From contig JAYKYS010000010.1 in assembly GCA_036924285.1 (NCBI GenBank), positions 4,216,001-4,280,000 on the forward strand: DNA of 64,000 nucleotides, read 5' to 3'. A model generated the notes under the pieces. The model saw only the letters and a program-made list of their open reading frames with translations, did not search any database and was not told the origin of the DNA. The position numbers and the translations under genes were made by a program. The stretch is from Asterella californica (taxonomy: Eukaryota; Streptophyta; Marchantiopsida; Marchantiales; Aytoniaceae). This document shows positions 24,346-36,900 of this stretch, in pieces (within the stretch, counting starts at the first letter, position 1; each line of letters begins with the position of its first letter).

Positions 24346-25900
24346 CATATTATCCACGGTTAAAATGAAAGAAATATTCAATATTTCAGCGGATCTCATA
24401 CTTATAATTATAGACTTTTAGTTTATGAGTATATGTAAATAACACATAGTCATACCCTTTGAATTTTTAAACGGTAAATCTTTTCGATGAAATGCAGATA
24501 TTTATATGTACTGTTCTTCCATTCTTAGATTTGGAAATCTGAAAACGAGTCTAATATTAATGAAAAAATAAAAGAAAATCTGAAATTACTCCAGATTTGT
24601 GGACTAGAGATCTTACGGAAGAGTTCGCCATAGAATACCTCCACAAGTACCCCGCTCCTCCTACAACGATTCCTGTGCCATGGGTTTACATGATTAATGT
24701 ACGTAGCCAGTTGTGAGGTAATGCTTGAAACCCCTTAATAATCTCAACCTGCTAGTTTTTTGTAAATCACTCTTTTCTGTTCTAGATAGTAATAGGGCCA
24801 TTCAAACCTCTATCCATAATCAAAATTACGGGACTAATATCAGAAGTTATACATATTCACATGTCAAAGCATGTCACTTTGCGATGTAGGATATTCACCC
24901 ATGTATAGGCTGGTTCACGTTCTCTCATTCGTATGAAATCATTAATTCATGTAGTGAGTGGGTTGTTCCTGTCCGTTGTTTTATTTTCCATATTTATAGA
25001 AACTTGACCTTTATTTAATTTCTACAATTACACTAGTTCTGCCCAGACTGCAAGCCAAATTGTAAGGCAGCAGTCAAGTACGAAACTTGCCACATGTGAT
25101 GCTTTGAATTATTTCTTAAGGGCAAGCATTAGCTCCTGGTATAAACTGAGCAATATATTCTGCTGCCATGCTGCAGTTTGAAAACCAATCACAAAATGAT
25201 GGCAAGAAGTGACTCACGAAACTGCACTGTGTTGATTCTAAACAGTTATTGATTCGAGAAGTCGCGAAATTAACCAGTGGGCAAGAAGTAACCAGCAGCA
25301 GTGAGACGCAGTGTATACGACTCGGTATATAGTATCGATAGAGCTCGAGAAAAGCGCAACAACGTGCAAGTAATTAGCTGTAGTGAGATGCAGTGTATAT
25401 ACTACTGCATTTGACTAAATGGCTGTGTAGAGAAATAAACGTCTCACGCTAAAACATGAAAGCTACAGAAGCTCGACTCACATGATGAGTCAGGACAGTA
25501 CGTCAGAGACAAAATCTGATATACGTCAGGTTTTGTCCTTGACATATTGTGATCTTCATTATGGATTGTAAACACGTCGAGCCCCCTCCGTCTTACAAAA
25601 TGGAGCAATCCGTTTCAAGAAAACGATCTAAGGGGGAAAGTTTCGAGTCGGGTCGAGCTGGGTTTACCAATAAATATTTCGTGAAAACACTACACCTGGT
25701 TTGTGACAGTGAAGAGCACTCCAGAGAGCTCGAGGTCACACAAATGTGCTTGGAGTGTTAGAAGGTCCCCTTTCCGCCATGCTTTTGTTGGATCATATTT
25801 TCTTATTTGTGATCAATAGAGATCATGTTTTATACCAAACCAGAAAAGGATGTTCTACAATAATTTTTTGTTTATTTTTCTTTTTGTCCATTCTAAAATA
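24346..25900. other. AT-rich intergenic sequence, no gene recognised
   Basis: Only short frames. A repeated phrase GTGAGA(C/T)GCAGTGTATA occurs twice around 25299 and 25382. A small 70-codon frame at 25549-25761 has no recognisable domain. This stretch may include the left part of the Harbinger-type element that follows. Confidence 0.5.
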
Positions 25901-26348
25901 GATTCTGATGTGATTTTTCATACTCCGAGGTAAGAGGTTGCAAATCATGGCTTGATGGACTATGGTGTGATATTTGGTGTTTTTCAAGATCAGAATTCAC
26001 TTTTCAGAAGAGGATTGGAGATGGAACGTGATATACCAACCGAAATGAGCAACAAGACAGTCCAATGCTCTCAAACTTCATCAAAATGGTCACATTCAAA
26101 GAGAGGTATGAGAAAACAGCAATGTTATCAATCTTTGTTCAATTGTTTCCGTGTTAGCATATTGATAGAGCACTAAATGTATATTTCGTGTGATGTTTGG
26201 TGTAATCAGGAGATACAACTCATAATCTACTTCTATAAAACTGAAAATCGAATGAAAATCTAAACATGAGAAGCTTTTTCTAGATATGTATGAGGATGTT
26301 TATTTTTTGCATTGTAACCAAGACAATGTGAGTCTAGACCAATGACGA

Positions 26349-26957
26349 GTGTTAACCACTCGTTTCAACCAAGAGATAAACTTATCATTCGAGTACACAA
26401 TACTCAGGAATAAGTTTGATAACTTGGTCCGAAGATATAAGACCGAGAAAACCAATCAAGAGAAAATCGGTGCACAACCAAGTTCATGGGAGTATTATGA
26501 ACAAATGCATCGGATTAGAGGTCCTTCGTCTAAAGAACAAAGTATTCCTGGAGCCTTAGATGGTGGTAGCGATACTCCTCTCCATAGCTTTGTTGATCTG
26601 AGCAGTGAAGATCTTACAAATGTGTTCTCTGAGAATGAATGTCAGTCGAGTGAACATCCGTTGTTTGTTGATCTCTTGAATGATTCTCAATCACCTCAAA
26701 GAGAAAAAGTTATTGATGTATTTGAGAATGTCGAAGAAACTCCAAGAAGAAAAGCATGTTCTCAATCCGATGTGAGTGGAAAATCAAACATGAGTGCTAA
26801 GAAGAGAAAAAACCTTTCCAAAGACAATGCCTACAACGTTATAGTGTCCATGAACCTCTTTACTCAAATGCAAGAAAAAGCGAACGAGAGAAAAGTGCAA
26901 CAAGAAGATCACAAGCTCGGTTTAATGACCGAGATGTTAGAGATTCATCGAATGTAG
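26349..26957 (+). pseudogene. Myb/SANT-like protein of a PIF/Harbinger transposon (partial)
   Basis: The 202-codon frame contains NLSFEYTILRNKFDNLVRRY, matching the third helix and following segment of the plant Myb/SANT-like domain. A linker rich in Ser, Glu and Asp follows, then a basic patch (SAKKRKNLSKD), then a C-terminal helix. In PIF/Harbinger elements this second protein helps the transposase bind DNA and enter the nucleus. The frame opens without an ATG, so the beginning must come from an upstream exon. A candidate with the first Trp helix (SKWSHSKR then ERYEKTAMLSIFVQLF) is seen near 26080-26150 but is out of frame across a GGTATGAG step. Its neighbour is the convergent nuclease frame. 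Confidence 0.6.
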
Positions 26958-27055
26958 ATTGAGTTGCTGAGAAGAGGTTCTCAAGGACTAGCGCAACCAT
27001 CATCTACGACTAGAACTCAAGTTCTTATCCATATATCTCTCATATATACATGTGA

Positions 27056-28101
27056 TTATGCATTGGAATGTAAACGAGTTCTACAAAATTTCTTGTATAA
27101 TGCATCTCTCACAATCTCTCCTTTTTCTATCTTGACTCTGTCCGTTGCAGTTCCAAGAAGAGGTTGCAGATGTGCAGCATTCAGTTGTTCATCCACTGGG
27201 TCTACATCTTGAGGTAAAGACTCTCTTTGTAGTATCACAAAATTATGTAGCACTCCACATGCAAGTACAACTCCGGGCACTTGCTCGAGTCGCATACGAC
27301 AATCGCGAAGTATAGTCCATCCTCCTTTCATATGACTGAATGTATTTTTGATTTTCACTCGTGCTTTTGATGTGTACTTGTCAAACTCGTTTTCAAGTGT
27401 AGCTCCTTGATGTATATGTCGATGAAATCGTTTGATCAACCACTCTCTGATAAGATAAGCGACATCTCCAAGTAACACAGGAGGTATAACGATTGCACCA
27501 TTCTCTCCACTCACTGTGATTGTTGGCTCAGCAAGAATACGCTTTGTTTCCATCAATTGATATAAACTTGATTGTTGTAAATGTGCAACATCGTGAGTAG
27601 AGCCAGGCATGGTGCAACAAAAGTCCCAAAACTTTAGATCAGAATCGCATACTCTTTGTAGCAAGACTGAGTAATTAGAGTGACGATTCCTATAGTGTTC
27701 CGAAAGATACTTTTGTGGTGGTTTGTATATCAATTTTATGTGAGAATCATCAATAGCACCTATTATTTGTGGGATTTCACAAATCTGTTCAAACTTGCTC
27801 ATAATGTTTCTATTCTCGGTGATATCTGGTCTACGTATATACTTGGAGTATAATTTACTTCTACTGGTAAGAATATCACTAATCATCACGTGTATTTCAC
27901 TATAGTCGATTCTCCAATGCATTACATGTCGTTAAGAGTCCTTAACTGAGCATTATGTGCAAAGCGATAGATCACTATTGTCACACATTTGGCTAGTTCC
28001 ATTCGCTTTTTTGCTGCAGGTCATTCGCTGATATTATATATGAAAGGTTCTATCTCGTCTACTAGTTTTGTAAAGTTCCTATGCGACATTCTGTATCGTT
28101 T
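27056..28101 (-). pseudogene. HARBI1-type nuclease of a PIF/Harbinger transposon, broken N terminus
   Basis: The 3' part (27056-27922) is open and carries the DDE_4 nuclease core: GAIDDSHIKL (first Asp), GDVAYLIREWLIKRF (second Asp) and LENEFDKYTSKARVKIKNTF (region of the catalytic Glu), then HNFVI near the end. The N-terminal helix-turn-helix region is readable upstream to about 28101 (KRYRMSHRNFTKLVDEIEPF) but has a TGA at 28021-28023 and a TAA at 27922-27924. A frame change lies between about 27890 and 27915, after the GEST motif. The nuclease lies tail-to-tail with the Myb/SANT-like gene. The damage makes an active transposase unlikely. Confidence 0.8.
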
Positions 28102-28274
28102 TTTCATATGAGTTCCAAAAAGTCAGTATTCATGTGCCATACCTGGTTATGAATCACGTCCCACCATGTGTGTTGTCTGCGATTATCCAAATCTCTCGAG
28201 ATGTTGTCACGATAGTATGCACACTCTCCAATGCTTGGATGAACAGAAATAGCATGAGAAATTCATGACCAATG

Positions 28275-28303
28275 TCATAGTCATGAATTTATCATGACTA
28301 TGA
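28275..28303. repeat. Perfect 12-bp hairpin
   Basis: TCATAGTCATGA and TCATGACTATGA are exact reverse complements around the 5-nt loop ATTTA. The hairpin sits just beyond the broken HARBI1 frame and could be near a transposon end, but no matching partner was found. Confidence 0.7.
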
Positions 28304-28557
28304 TCGATCATGTATATAGCGAGTTCTCCTATTTCAAAGAGTCTTCCACCCATAAACCAGAGGAAATAAAGTCCCACACATCCATTTTCTCAAATCTCTA
28401 TGTCCGCTGTTTGTCCTGAAAATGAGAAAAAGCAAGCCGCTGCTGTAGATAGTCAGAAAATATACTCTCAAACAAGACACACAAATAGGAGAACTAGGTC
28501 AAAATCCGTCGAAGAGAAGAGAAGTAAGTAGGGAAGTAGTTTCTTGATGTGACTAAG

Positions 28558-30124
28558 CTAACAAGTCATCAAATTCATTTTACCTTTACTTTTTGGTTTC
28601 TTTGAGTTTGAAACGGAAAGACTGGGCTCGCACTCACAAGAACCCTTGTACGTCAGACATTTTCGCACTGACGTACACCTGACATATGTCGCGGAAGCTT
28701 CACCATGTGAGTCAGACAAGAGATGACGATGGTCGACGAAAATCCTGGTTTCTCCTGTCGATGTGTTGTTTTGCTTCATGGTCACTTGTGCTGGCTGCAT
28801 TTCAAAGTATATGAGTAAGAACTGTAAAAGCAAGCCAATACAAACTGTAAGGCAGCAAAACAGACATAGATGCGTTATCTTCATAGGGTCTGCTGGCTCT
28901 GAGATTTTGCTCCAAAGTGCTACAAATGGGTATATACTTAGGAAGAGTATGTACATCATGGAAGTTGGGTACCATTCGTGTCTTTGGAACTGTGAGAGAT
29001 GCTGCAAGAATGTACTCTTCCTCATCGAGCATGTCTGACTTTGGTTGGTCAACACTAAAGTAACCAGCATGAGTTTGTGCAAAGAATACATTATCTATGT
29101 CGGTTATGGTGACCTTCTCAAGACGAACTATAGCTTTCCACAAAGAGTCATTACATGTCTTCTGTATACCACATGCCATGAGCCATCTGCAGGAAAGAGT
29201 ATATTTATCGGATCTGATCATTGACCTTAAGCATTTTTTGAACGTCATACCCCGTGTTTGCTCCGGTATTTATTAAACTGCAACGCCCGTTGAAGAATAT
29301 TCATGCAGTTCAATTCGACGCTATTCTTCGTATTTTCAGCACCAAAAAGGATGAAAAATTCTTCGTCATCCGCAAGCATAATGTTAGTTATGTTTTTCAT
29401 CGTCAATTTGTGGTGAGCCTCAGCCTTGTCTTTCATACAATACTCAATCATACCGACAATGGTATGAAGACCTCAGTTACTCAATTGTTTTACAAAAACT
29501 TCTCTTCCTAGTGGTATGTTTGCTCCCTTCTAGCCTAGAACCGTGACGGGACGTCGTTTCACATGAACACTACTACTCGTATGAAGAGAGATAACACCAT
29601 GCACATGGAAATGTAATAGACTCTCCCTCTCTCTCGATGGATAGTAGACTACTAGTGCACTCATCTTGAAAAAATGGATAGAGAAGCGACAATATTTCTT
29701 ATCTAGATCACCACCGGTGCAATTCATAGTAATTGATAGTTCAAGTTGTTTTGGGTTTGACACCTTATGCGTTACTGTCGCCAGAGCTTTGCTTTGGCGG
29801 TCTATCTCAGCAACATGTGAGCGAATTGGATGTTTGCAAGCAAACTTGAAACATTGAGGATCCACGTCTTGGCATACGTAGTGGATGCACTTGAGACGAT
29901 GTACAGCAACGACAGTAGGTTTCAAAAGATGACAGTGATCGGCAATTGAAGGAATTTTGGATAGGAAAAAATCTGGATTTAGAATCGTGCAAGATTATCC
30001 AAACTCCTTCCGAATGGATATAATGGAAGAGACTGATAATAGTCTGAAGACAAGTACTGGGTACGGGAAAGGATTTGTTGACGAGGATATAGTCCAAGCT
30101 GAAAAGCAAGAACTCAGATGACAC
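28558..30124 (-). other. Unrecognised minus-strand open frames, possible multi-exon gene
   Basis: Four long minus-strand frames follow one another: about 29990-29530, 29451-29245, 29248-28802 and 29091-28558. The second ends near a donor-like GG-GTATGA step and the third contains a hydrophobic helix (SVLLPYSLYWLAFTVLTHIL). The first is Cys/His-containing and ends at TAG. I recognise no domain and could not build a consistent spliced model. The frames may be a decayed gene, a gene carried by the neighbouring transposon, or chance. Confidence 0.3.
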
Positions 30125-30888
30125 ACACTATCGTGAAGAGAGAGAGTCTTTCTTGGAGAGGACGGACCTCTTGACTGTGATTGATTGTGAGAGATATCAA
30201 AGGAAAACAGACTGTTACCAATGATCAGAACTCAAATATGGTCTCTTACATCCACCAAGGTCAATCAAGCACTCAAATCTGTGCAAATTAGCTCGTCAAA
30301 ACTCAAGAAACTTTATTCAGGACTCAATTTCATGATCAATGTCCTTGTTAATCAAAATCTTCTTCTCTCTCTCATGCGCATGCCGTCTCCTCTCTCTCTT
30401 CAATTTTCTATAATGTCCCTCAAACTTCCGCCGCACGTCGATTATCAAAAAAACAAGCCCCCTAGCTAAGCTGGGATCTTTATGTCCTTGCACATTTACT
30501 TCTCAAGCAACCCCCTCCTTGAGCTAGCCTTTTGTTTAATAAAAATTTCTCAACCCTCAATGCCATCTTAATGCAACCCAGATTAAGAGTCAAGCCATGA
30601 TTTTAGAGCCTAAGTCATAGCTACTAGACCATCCCATAAGGCTTACAACCCTCGCATAGCTGCATCAGCTTTCTTCCAACTCATAATCTCGGTTGCATGT
30701 GGAGGCTTAGGTCAAGAAGCCCACGTTTAAACCCCCCTCTTCATATAAAAAAGACATGAGGAGGGACCACGAGCTGGTCATTTGACGATCAATCTGTGGG
30801 ATAGAGACTGGATGGATGGCGCATGAGCTGCCAGACAGCTCAGTTCTGACACACAACAGGTTGTTGTGTATGGAGCAATCTACGCGTT

Positions 30889-31881
30889 GTCGTGTTGTAC
30901 GTGGACATGTACAGTGAAAACTAGTTGTAGAGAGATTTTTTTCTCCATTGTGTACGTAGTGTAAAAGAAGCTGCACCCTAGCTTGGCAAGCTGGGCAGGA
31001 GCTAAGCTGGAGCCATGCTTGACAAGCTGCCCCCTAGCTTGGATTGAATATCACCGTGAAAGGGTCAAAAAGTTCCAGAATGCAGAGCTCGTCGAGGAAA
31101 CGACCTCCTGCTTCTGGTTTCGACAGAAAGTGTTCAAGGTAATAGTTAGTACATGTTTTAGGTTGTGAAAGATGCGAAAGAGAGAAATTCGTCGATTCCA
31201 ACTCGTGACTTAGACTTATGATCTGACAGCGTGAGTGTGTAGGTGTTTGTGAGTACTATAGTTTTGACTCTTCATTCGCTAAAGACGGAGTTGTACAGAG
31301 AAGTTAGTGTAGAAAAAACTAGTAAAGACTTTACAGAAAATTTTCTTCAGGAATAGGAATATGTACATACTGTATTATCTTTTAGAACGGTGTCGTGTTG
31401 TACATGGGTCTGTACAGTGAAAACTAGTTGCAAAGAGATCTTTTCTTTGTTGTGTAAAAGAAGCTGCTCTGTAGCTTATCAAGCTGGGCAGGAGCTAAGC
31501 TGGGGTGGTGCTTGACAAGCTGCCCCCTAGCTTGGGTTGAAATATCACCCTAAAGAGGGCGAAAGTTCCCAGAATGTAGAGCTCGTCGAGGAGAGCAACA
31601 TCGTGCTTCTAGTTTTGACAGAAAGTGCTTTAAGTAATAGTTAGCACGTGTTTTAAACTAAGAAATATGCGATAGAGGGAAATCTGTAGATTTTGACTCG
31701 TGACTCGAACTCAGAATCTGATTGCGTGAGTGTGTAGGTGTTCACAAGTACTATCGTTTTGACTCTTTACTCGTTTAAAATGGAGTTGTATAGAGAAGTT
31801 AGCGCACAGAAAGCTAGTAAAGATCTTACAGAAAGATTTCCTTAGTAAAGCATATGTACAGACTGTAAAACCTTTTTGAAC
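30889..31881. repeat. Tandem pair of about 0.5-kb repeat units
   Basis: Unit one (30889-31390) and unit two (31391-31881) both start TGTCGTGTTGTAC and share the phrases CAAGCTGGGCAGGAGCTAAG, GACAAGCTGCCCCCTAGCTT and GTGAGTGTGTAGGTGTT in the same order. Each ends in a GAACGG step. Divergence is roughly a fifth of positions by eye. No coding capacity. Pieces of the GCCCCCTAGCTT phrase also occur near 30450. Confidence 0.8.
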
Positions 31882-33160
31882 GGAACCAAAGGCCATCTCA
31901 GTGATAGGGCGCCTGCCTAGGAGGGAAGTGGTCTCAAGATCAATCCCTCCTGGCCTCTGGTTCCTATTCTGGCATGTTGGCCTCTCGGATGAGAGTCTAT
32001 GTTGAGTATGCAGCCATGTCCTGTATACCTAGGGGCGGGAGACCGGTATCTCCCTTAATCGTGGGCTTCCTGGCCTAAGCCTCCGCATGCCATCCTGAAT
32101 ATACTATGGGAGATACCTGGTGCGCATATGGGGGGGCTGTAAGCCCTGTGGGGCAGCCTCATAAGTGTTAGGGCTTCGGCCTACATTGGATAGCTTGTAG
32201 TATATTCAGGATGGCATCAAGATGGCATCAAGAGCACATGAAACTTTTGTTAATTTGTTAAATAACCATCGAGTCAGCTTAAGATGGGGAATGAGACTGT
32301 GAGAACCTTTATTAGTGAAGAGGTAGAGTTTGTGGAGACAACTATGAAACTTGTATTAAAAACGGGCCAAACTTGTAAATAAAGCTTTGTACGCATAAGG
32401 ACAGCAGGGGGCAGCTTAAGCTAGGGCCCTGCTTCTGATAAGTGACTGCGCTTATAAGGACAGCAGGGGGCAGCTTAAGTTGGGGCCTTAAAACTTTAGG
32501 TTAAATACTGCGGCGGCTGAAGATCGGGGAGGACTTTTCAAGGGAGTTTTCTGAGAGAACTGAAGCAGAAGGAAGAGGATTAGGGATTGGGGGTTGAGGA
32601 CACGCAGGAGAAACTAGGAGGCTGGAGAAGGTCAAATTGCTCACAGATTGAATTGGGAGAGCATCGTAAGAGAGAGAGGCAGGAGTTTTAGGCTTGGACG
32701 TTGTTTAAATAAATTGTTCTCGGGAGAAATTACTCTCAGGAGACAGTTCTATTGAGAGAGATCGTTTGGAAATCTACAGGGGACTTTTGATCGACGTTGG
32801 ATCAGATTTCTGAGAGTTTCAGTTGAGGCAAGGAGAGGAATAAGATTCAGGGGCCTGAAATTCTCTATTAGGTTTGGATTGAGACGTACTGGGTAGACTT
32901 TTGGCTTGACGGGTGAAGAGAGGTGCGCAGGAGAGGAAGAGAGAGATTTTCTGTACAGTTGGAGAAATTGGTGGTGCAGACGACACTGTAATAAAGTTAG
33001 TTGAATCTTGAGAGACCTATCTGTGTACCCAAGGTGTGTTTGAGTGCTTGTTTTTGTAATTGGTGGACGCAAGAAGCAGGGTTTTGGAGATCTCATCGTC
33101 AGCGGCTACTTGTTTTTCTCTTCTGGTCGTTTTCTTGGATCGATCACAGTCAGAAGGTTC

Positions 33161-33985
33161 TGTAAGCCGGCCTGTCTCTCACCCAGGGGTACCTCAGATG
33201 ACTAGGATTACTAGTGCATCTTAATTACAAAGATTCTATCATACCCATGCTCACTTCACTCAACACTCTGACCCGTATGGTCACATCGGTCCCTCTAATA
33301 GCGTTCCTGCAAACAAGTTCTAACCCCGCCTTCCACATTGCATCACATAGTATTCAAGGACTCCCAAGGTCTCCAATGCTCACTTTACTTATAGACAGGA
33401 AAATGAGAGTGTCTTCCACCTTCTCAACTCCTCCTTATATACTCTACAACTTCTTACCGTGGTAACTTTCACTAAGTTACGTTACCTCATGGTAAGTGCG
33501 CAATCCAAAATAATAAAACTTCTAAAGGCTACTAAGACTTAAGAATAGCACACACATTACTTGTTCTACTTTACTAAAGTAAGAGATTCTCCTACTTTAC
33601 TAAAGTAAGAGATTCTCCTACTTTAGCTTTTGTAAAGTGTTAACTTTCCACGCTATCCAGTCGAAAGACGACAACACACTAATACGTCTTTTGAGGAGCA
33701 TCTTTAGATCTTTGTGCATGACTTTTCATCATGCATCCAATCAGCGATGGTCAACAAAGTCACATACTTTTGGAAAGCATATTTAGAGCTCCGCACTTGT
33801 CATATAGTGCCATAGTGGAACCTCTAATAGTTTCCTCAACTTAGTTATAACTATCTCAGCTAGTTATGACTACTTTTGATCACTCTAAATTTAGATCTTC
33901 AAACTAGAGTAACCTTTAAGATAGTCATACCTAATGAAATGTATATAAGCATACACACAAATAATGGGATACTTGTGGTGTGACA
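33161..33985 (-). repeat. 3' LTR of Ty3 element 1
   Basis: 825 bp, nearly identical to 40017-40815 except for a few substitutions and one extra 26-bp tandem copy of a CTACTTTACTAAAGTAAGAG-type unit near 33590, which accounts for the length difference. Confidence 0.9.
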
Positions 33986-33998
33986 TTTACCCCCAGAC

Positions 33999-36900
33999 TT
34001 AATTTTCACTCCGTCCTCGGAGTGAAGTATCACGTTGATGGAACTTCTTTAGCTTGTCGTGGTTCATTCGGTCGAAGAATGTACCACTCCTTTCTTGAAG
34101 ATCGTAGGTGCCATTACTCCACACTTTGGAGATGATGAAAGGTCCAAAATATCGACGTAAGAATTTCTTTTGAACTCGCTTGTGCCTAATAGCATCCCAT
34201 AACATCACCCACTCACCCTCTTGAAATGGCTGTAACTTCGTTTTGTTCTTCGCCAAGCGCTTGTCATAGCTCTTCTTCTGTTGCAGCTGAGCCATCTCAA
34301 TTCGTTGAGCTGCGTCGTCTCTATTCTCCTCCAGCTCCAACAAGGTTTCTCCCCTCTCTTTCTCAGCTATTGGACCACCCTTTCTCTTCAGTCCAGCTTG
34401 CAAGGTCTGAAAGGTGGTTAGGTCGAACTGGATTGGTAATCTTGATTCCAACCCATACACCATCTTGAAAGGTGAATATCCCGTAGACGTCTTCACTGTT
34501 GTACGATACTCCCATAGAACCGCATGAAGACGCTTGTCCCAGTTGTGTTTGGCCCCTTCCATGTCAGCATCCTTTGCTAACATTTGACACAAGGTAAAGT
34601 TTGTCCTCTCTACCAAACCGTTTGAACTAGGTTTATATGAAGTAGTAACCCTCTGAGAAATGGAGAAGTGGGTGCACATAGCAGTAGTCATACCACTCAC
34701 AAATTCTCGACCCCTATCAGAAACTAACTCCAGAGGACATCCAAACCTAGTAATGATCCGTTCGTACAGAAATCTACCCACCTCAACTTCTCCAATAGTT
34801 ACAAGAGGTCTAGCTTCTACCGACTTCGTAAGATAATCTGTGGCTACAACAATATACTTATTGTTGCGAGGGGTGCGATTCAAAGGCCCAACAAAATCTA
34901 TTCCCCATTTCTCGAAAGGTCCAAGAACCGGAATAGATCTAAGAGGAGTGGAAACACTAGATTTGATAGCGAAAGCTTGACAAACATCACAGGTTTTACA
35001 ATACGTCAAGCAATCTCTAAACATCCCCCTCCAGTGATATCCCGCGTCGAGTATCTTATGAGCCGTCAACTTGCCTGCGAAATGTCCTCCACATACTGGA
35101 CCGTCATGAAATTCTTCCATGAGTCGTAGAGACTCCTCCTTGCTCGCAGCTCTTCTCAGGACCCCATCAACTCCTTCACGGAATAACACACCTTCCACCA
35201 CCGAGTAAGGTTGACTTCGTTTCACCAATGCCTTCTTCTCTCTGGTCCGCATCCCATCTGGATAGACACCTTCCGTAACAAAATCCCAAATTTCTTGATA
35301 TTCTATTGAGATAATAGAGTTGCTCAAGACCATCAAATCTTCGTCAGGAAAGGTGTCATCCACCGGCTCCTCTCCATCGCCATCGTAAGCTCTAGATAGC
35401 AAATCTGCATTCGCGTGTTTCTTCCTTGGTCGATCGCAGATCTCATAGTCGTACTCTGACAATAAGAGCTTCCACCTCGCTAATCGTCCTTCGACCATAG
35501 GTTTATTGAAGATGTACTTCAATGCCTTATGATCTGTAACGATAGTGAACTTGCCTCCTATAAGATAATGTCGAAATTTTCTCAAAGCATAGATCACTGC
35601 TAATCCTTCTCTCTCTGTCACAGAATAATTTCTCTCTGCCTTGACCATTTGCCGACTAGCATATGCGATAGAATGATCTCTACCTTCAACATCATACTGA
35701 CTTAAAGTACATCCTACTGCTATATTTGAAGCATCCGTATATAGAATAAACTGTTTATTCCAATCAGGCTTAACCAAGATCGGAGTTGAAGTAAGAGCTT
35801 TCTTCAGTTCCTCAAAGGCGGCTAGAGCTTCTCCATCTCCTAAAATCAACACGTAATCTACTCCCTTCTTCAGATATGCTGTCAAAGCATATGCTTTATG
35901 TGAGAACGAGAGTATAAACCTTCGATAATACCCCACCATACCTAAAAACTGTCATAGCTTAGTGAGAGTACTAGGAAAAGGGAGCTCTAAGATCTTCTGC
36001 ACCTTCTCTGGATCAACGGCAATGCCGTCCTTGGATATGATATGACCCAAGAGTAATCCTTCCTCACATCCAAAAATACATTTCTCCGGATTGAGAGATG
36101 CATTTGCTACATCTAAACATTCTAAGACCTTCACAAGGTGCTCAAAATGCTTCTCCTTACTCCCGTAAACACAAAAGTCATCTATAAAATCTCTCACAAA
36201 CTTTCCTAAGAAAGGTTCGAACACTTTGTTCATAAACCTTTGGAACGTCGCAGGAGCATTACACAGACCAAATGGCATGACTCGAAATGCAAACGTACCC
36301 CACGGAGTAGTGAAAGTGGTCAAGTGTTGATGTTCTGGTGCAATTTTGATCTGGTTATATCCGCTATAACCATCTCCAAAGCTGTACCATTCGTTTCCCG
36401 CCACTTCTTCCAAGATCTCGTCAATGAAAGGTAGAGGATAATAATCCTTCTTTGTGACCGCATTGAGCTTCTTGTAATCAACACACACTCTCAATTTGCC
36501 ATTTTTCTTCTTTACGATCACAATGGGTGATACCCATTCAGAATGCTCCACCTCGTAAATGAACCCGGCAGTGTGCAGCTTCTCGATCTCTTCTTTCACC
36601 AGATCCGCAATTGGAGGACTCACTCTTCGTTGCTTCTGTCGCACCGGTTTGACTTCCTTCTCTAACTCGATACGATGTTGCTCCAGTGTGACCTCTCTCA
36701 GATCCTTGTAACTAAATGCAAATACATGAATGTATTTGCGAAAGATCTCTTCGAAACAACTCTTCTCCTCTTTAGTAACCTTCGATCCATAACGTAAGGT
36801 GGCAATTCTTCTCTCCACCTCCTCGGGAGTCAACGGTTCTTTGTCTCGATCTCTTTGCACTTCCGGAGAAGGAAAAAGATCCACTACGTTCACACCCACA

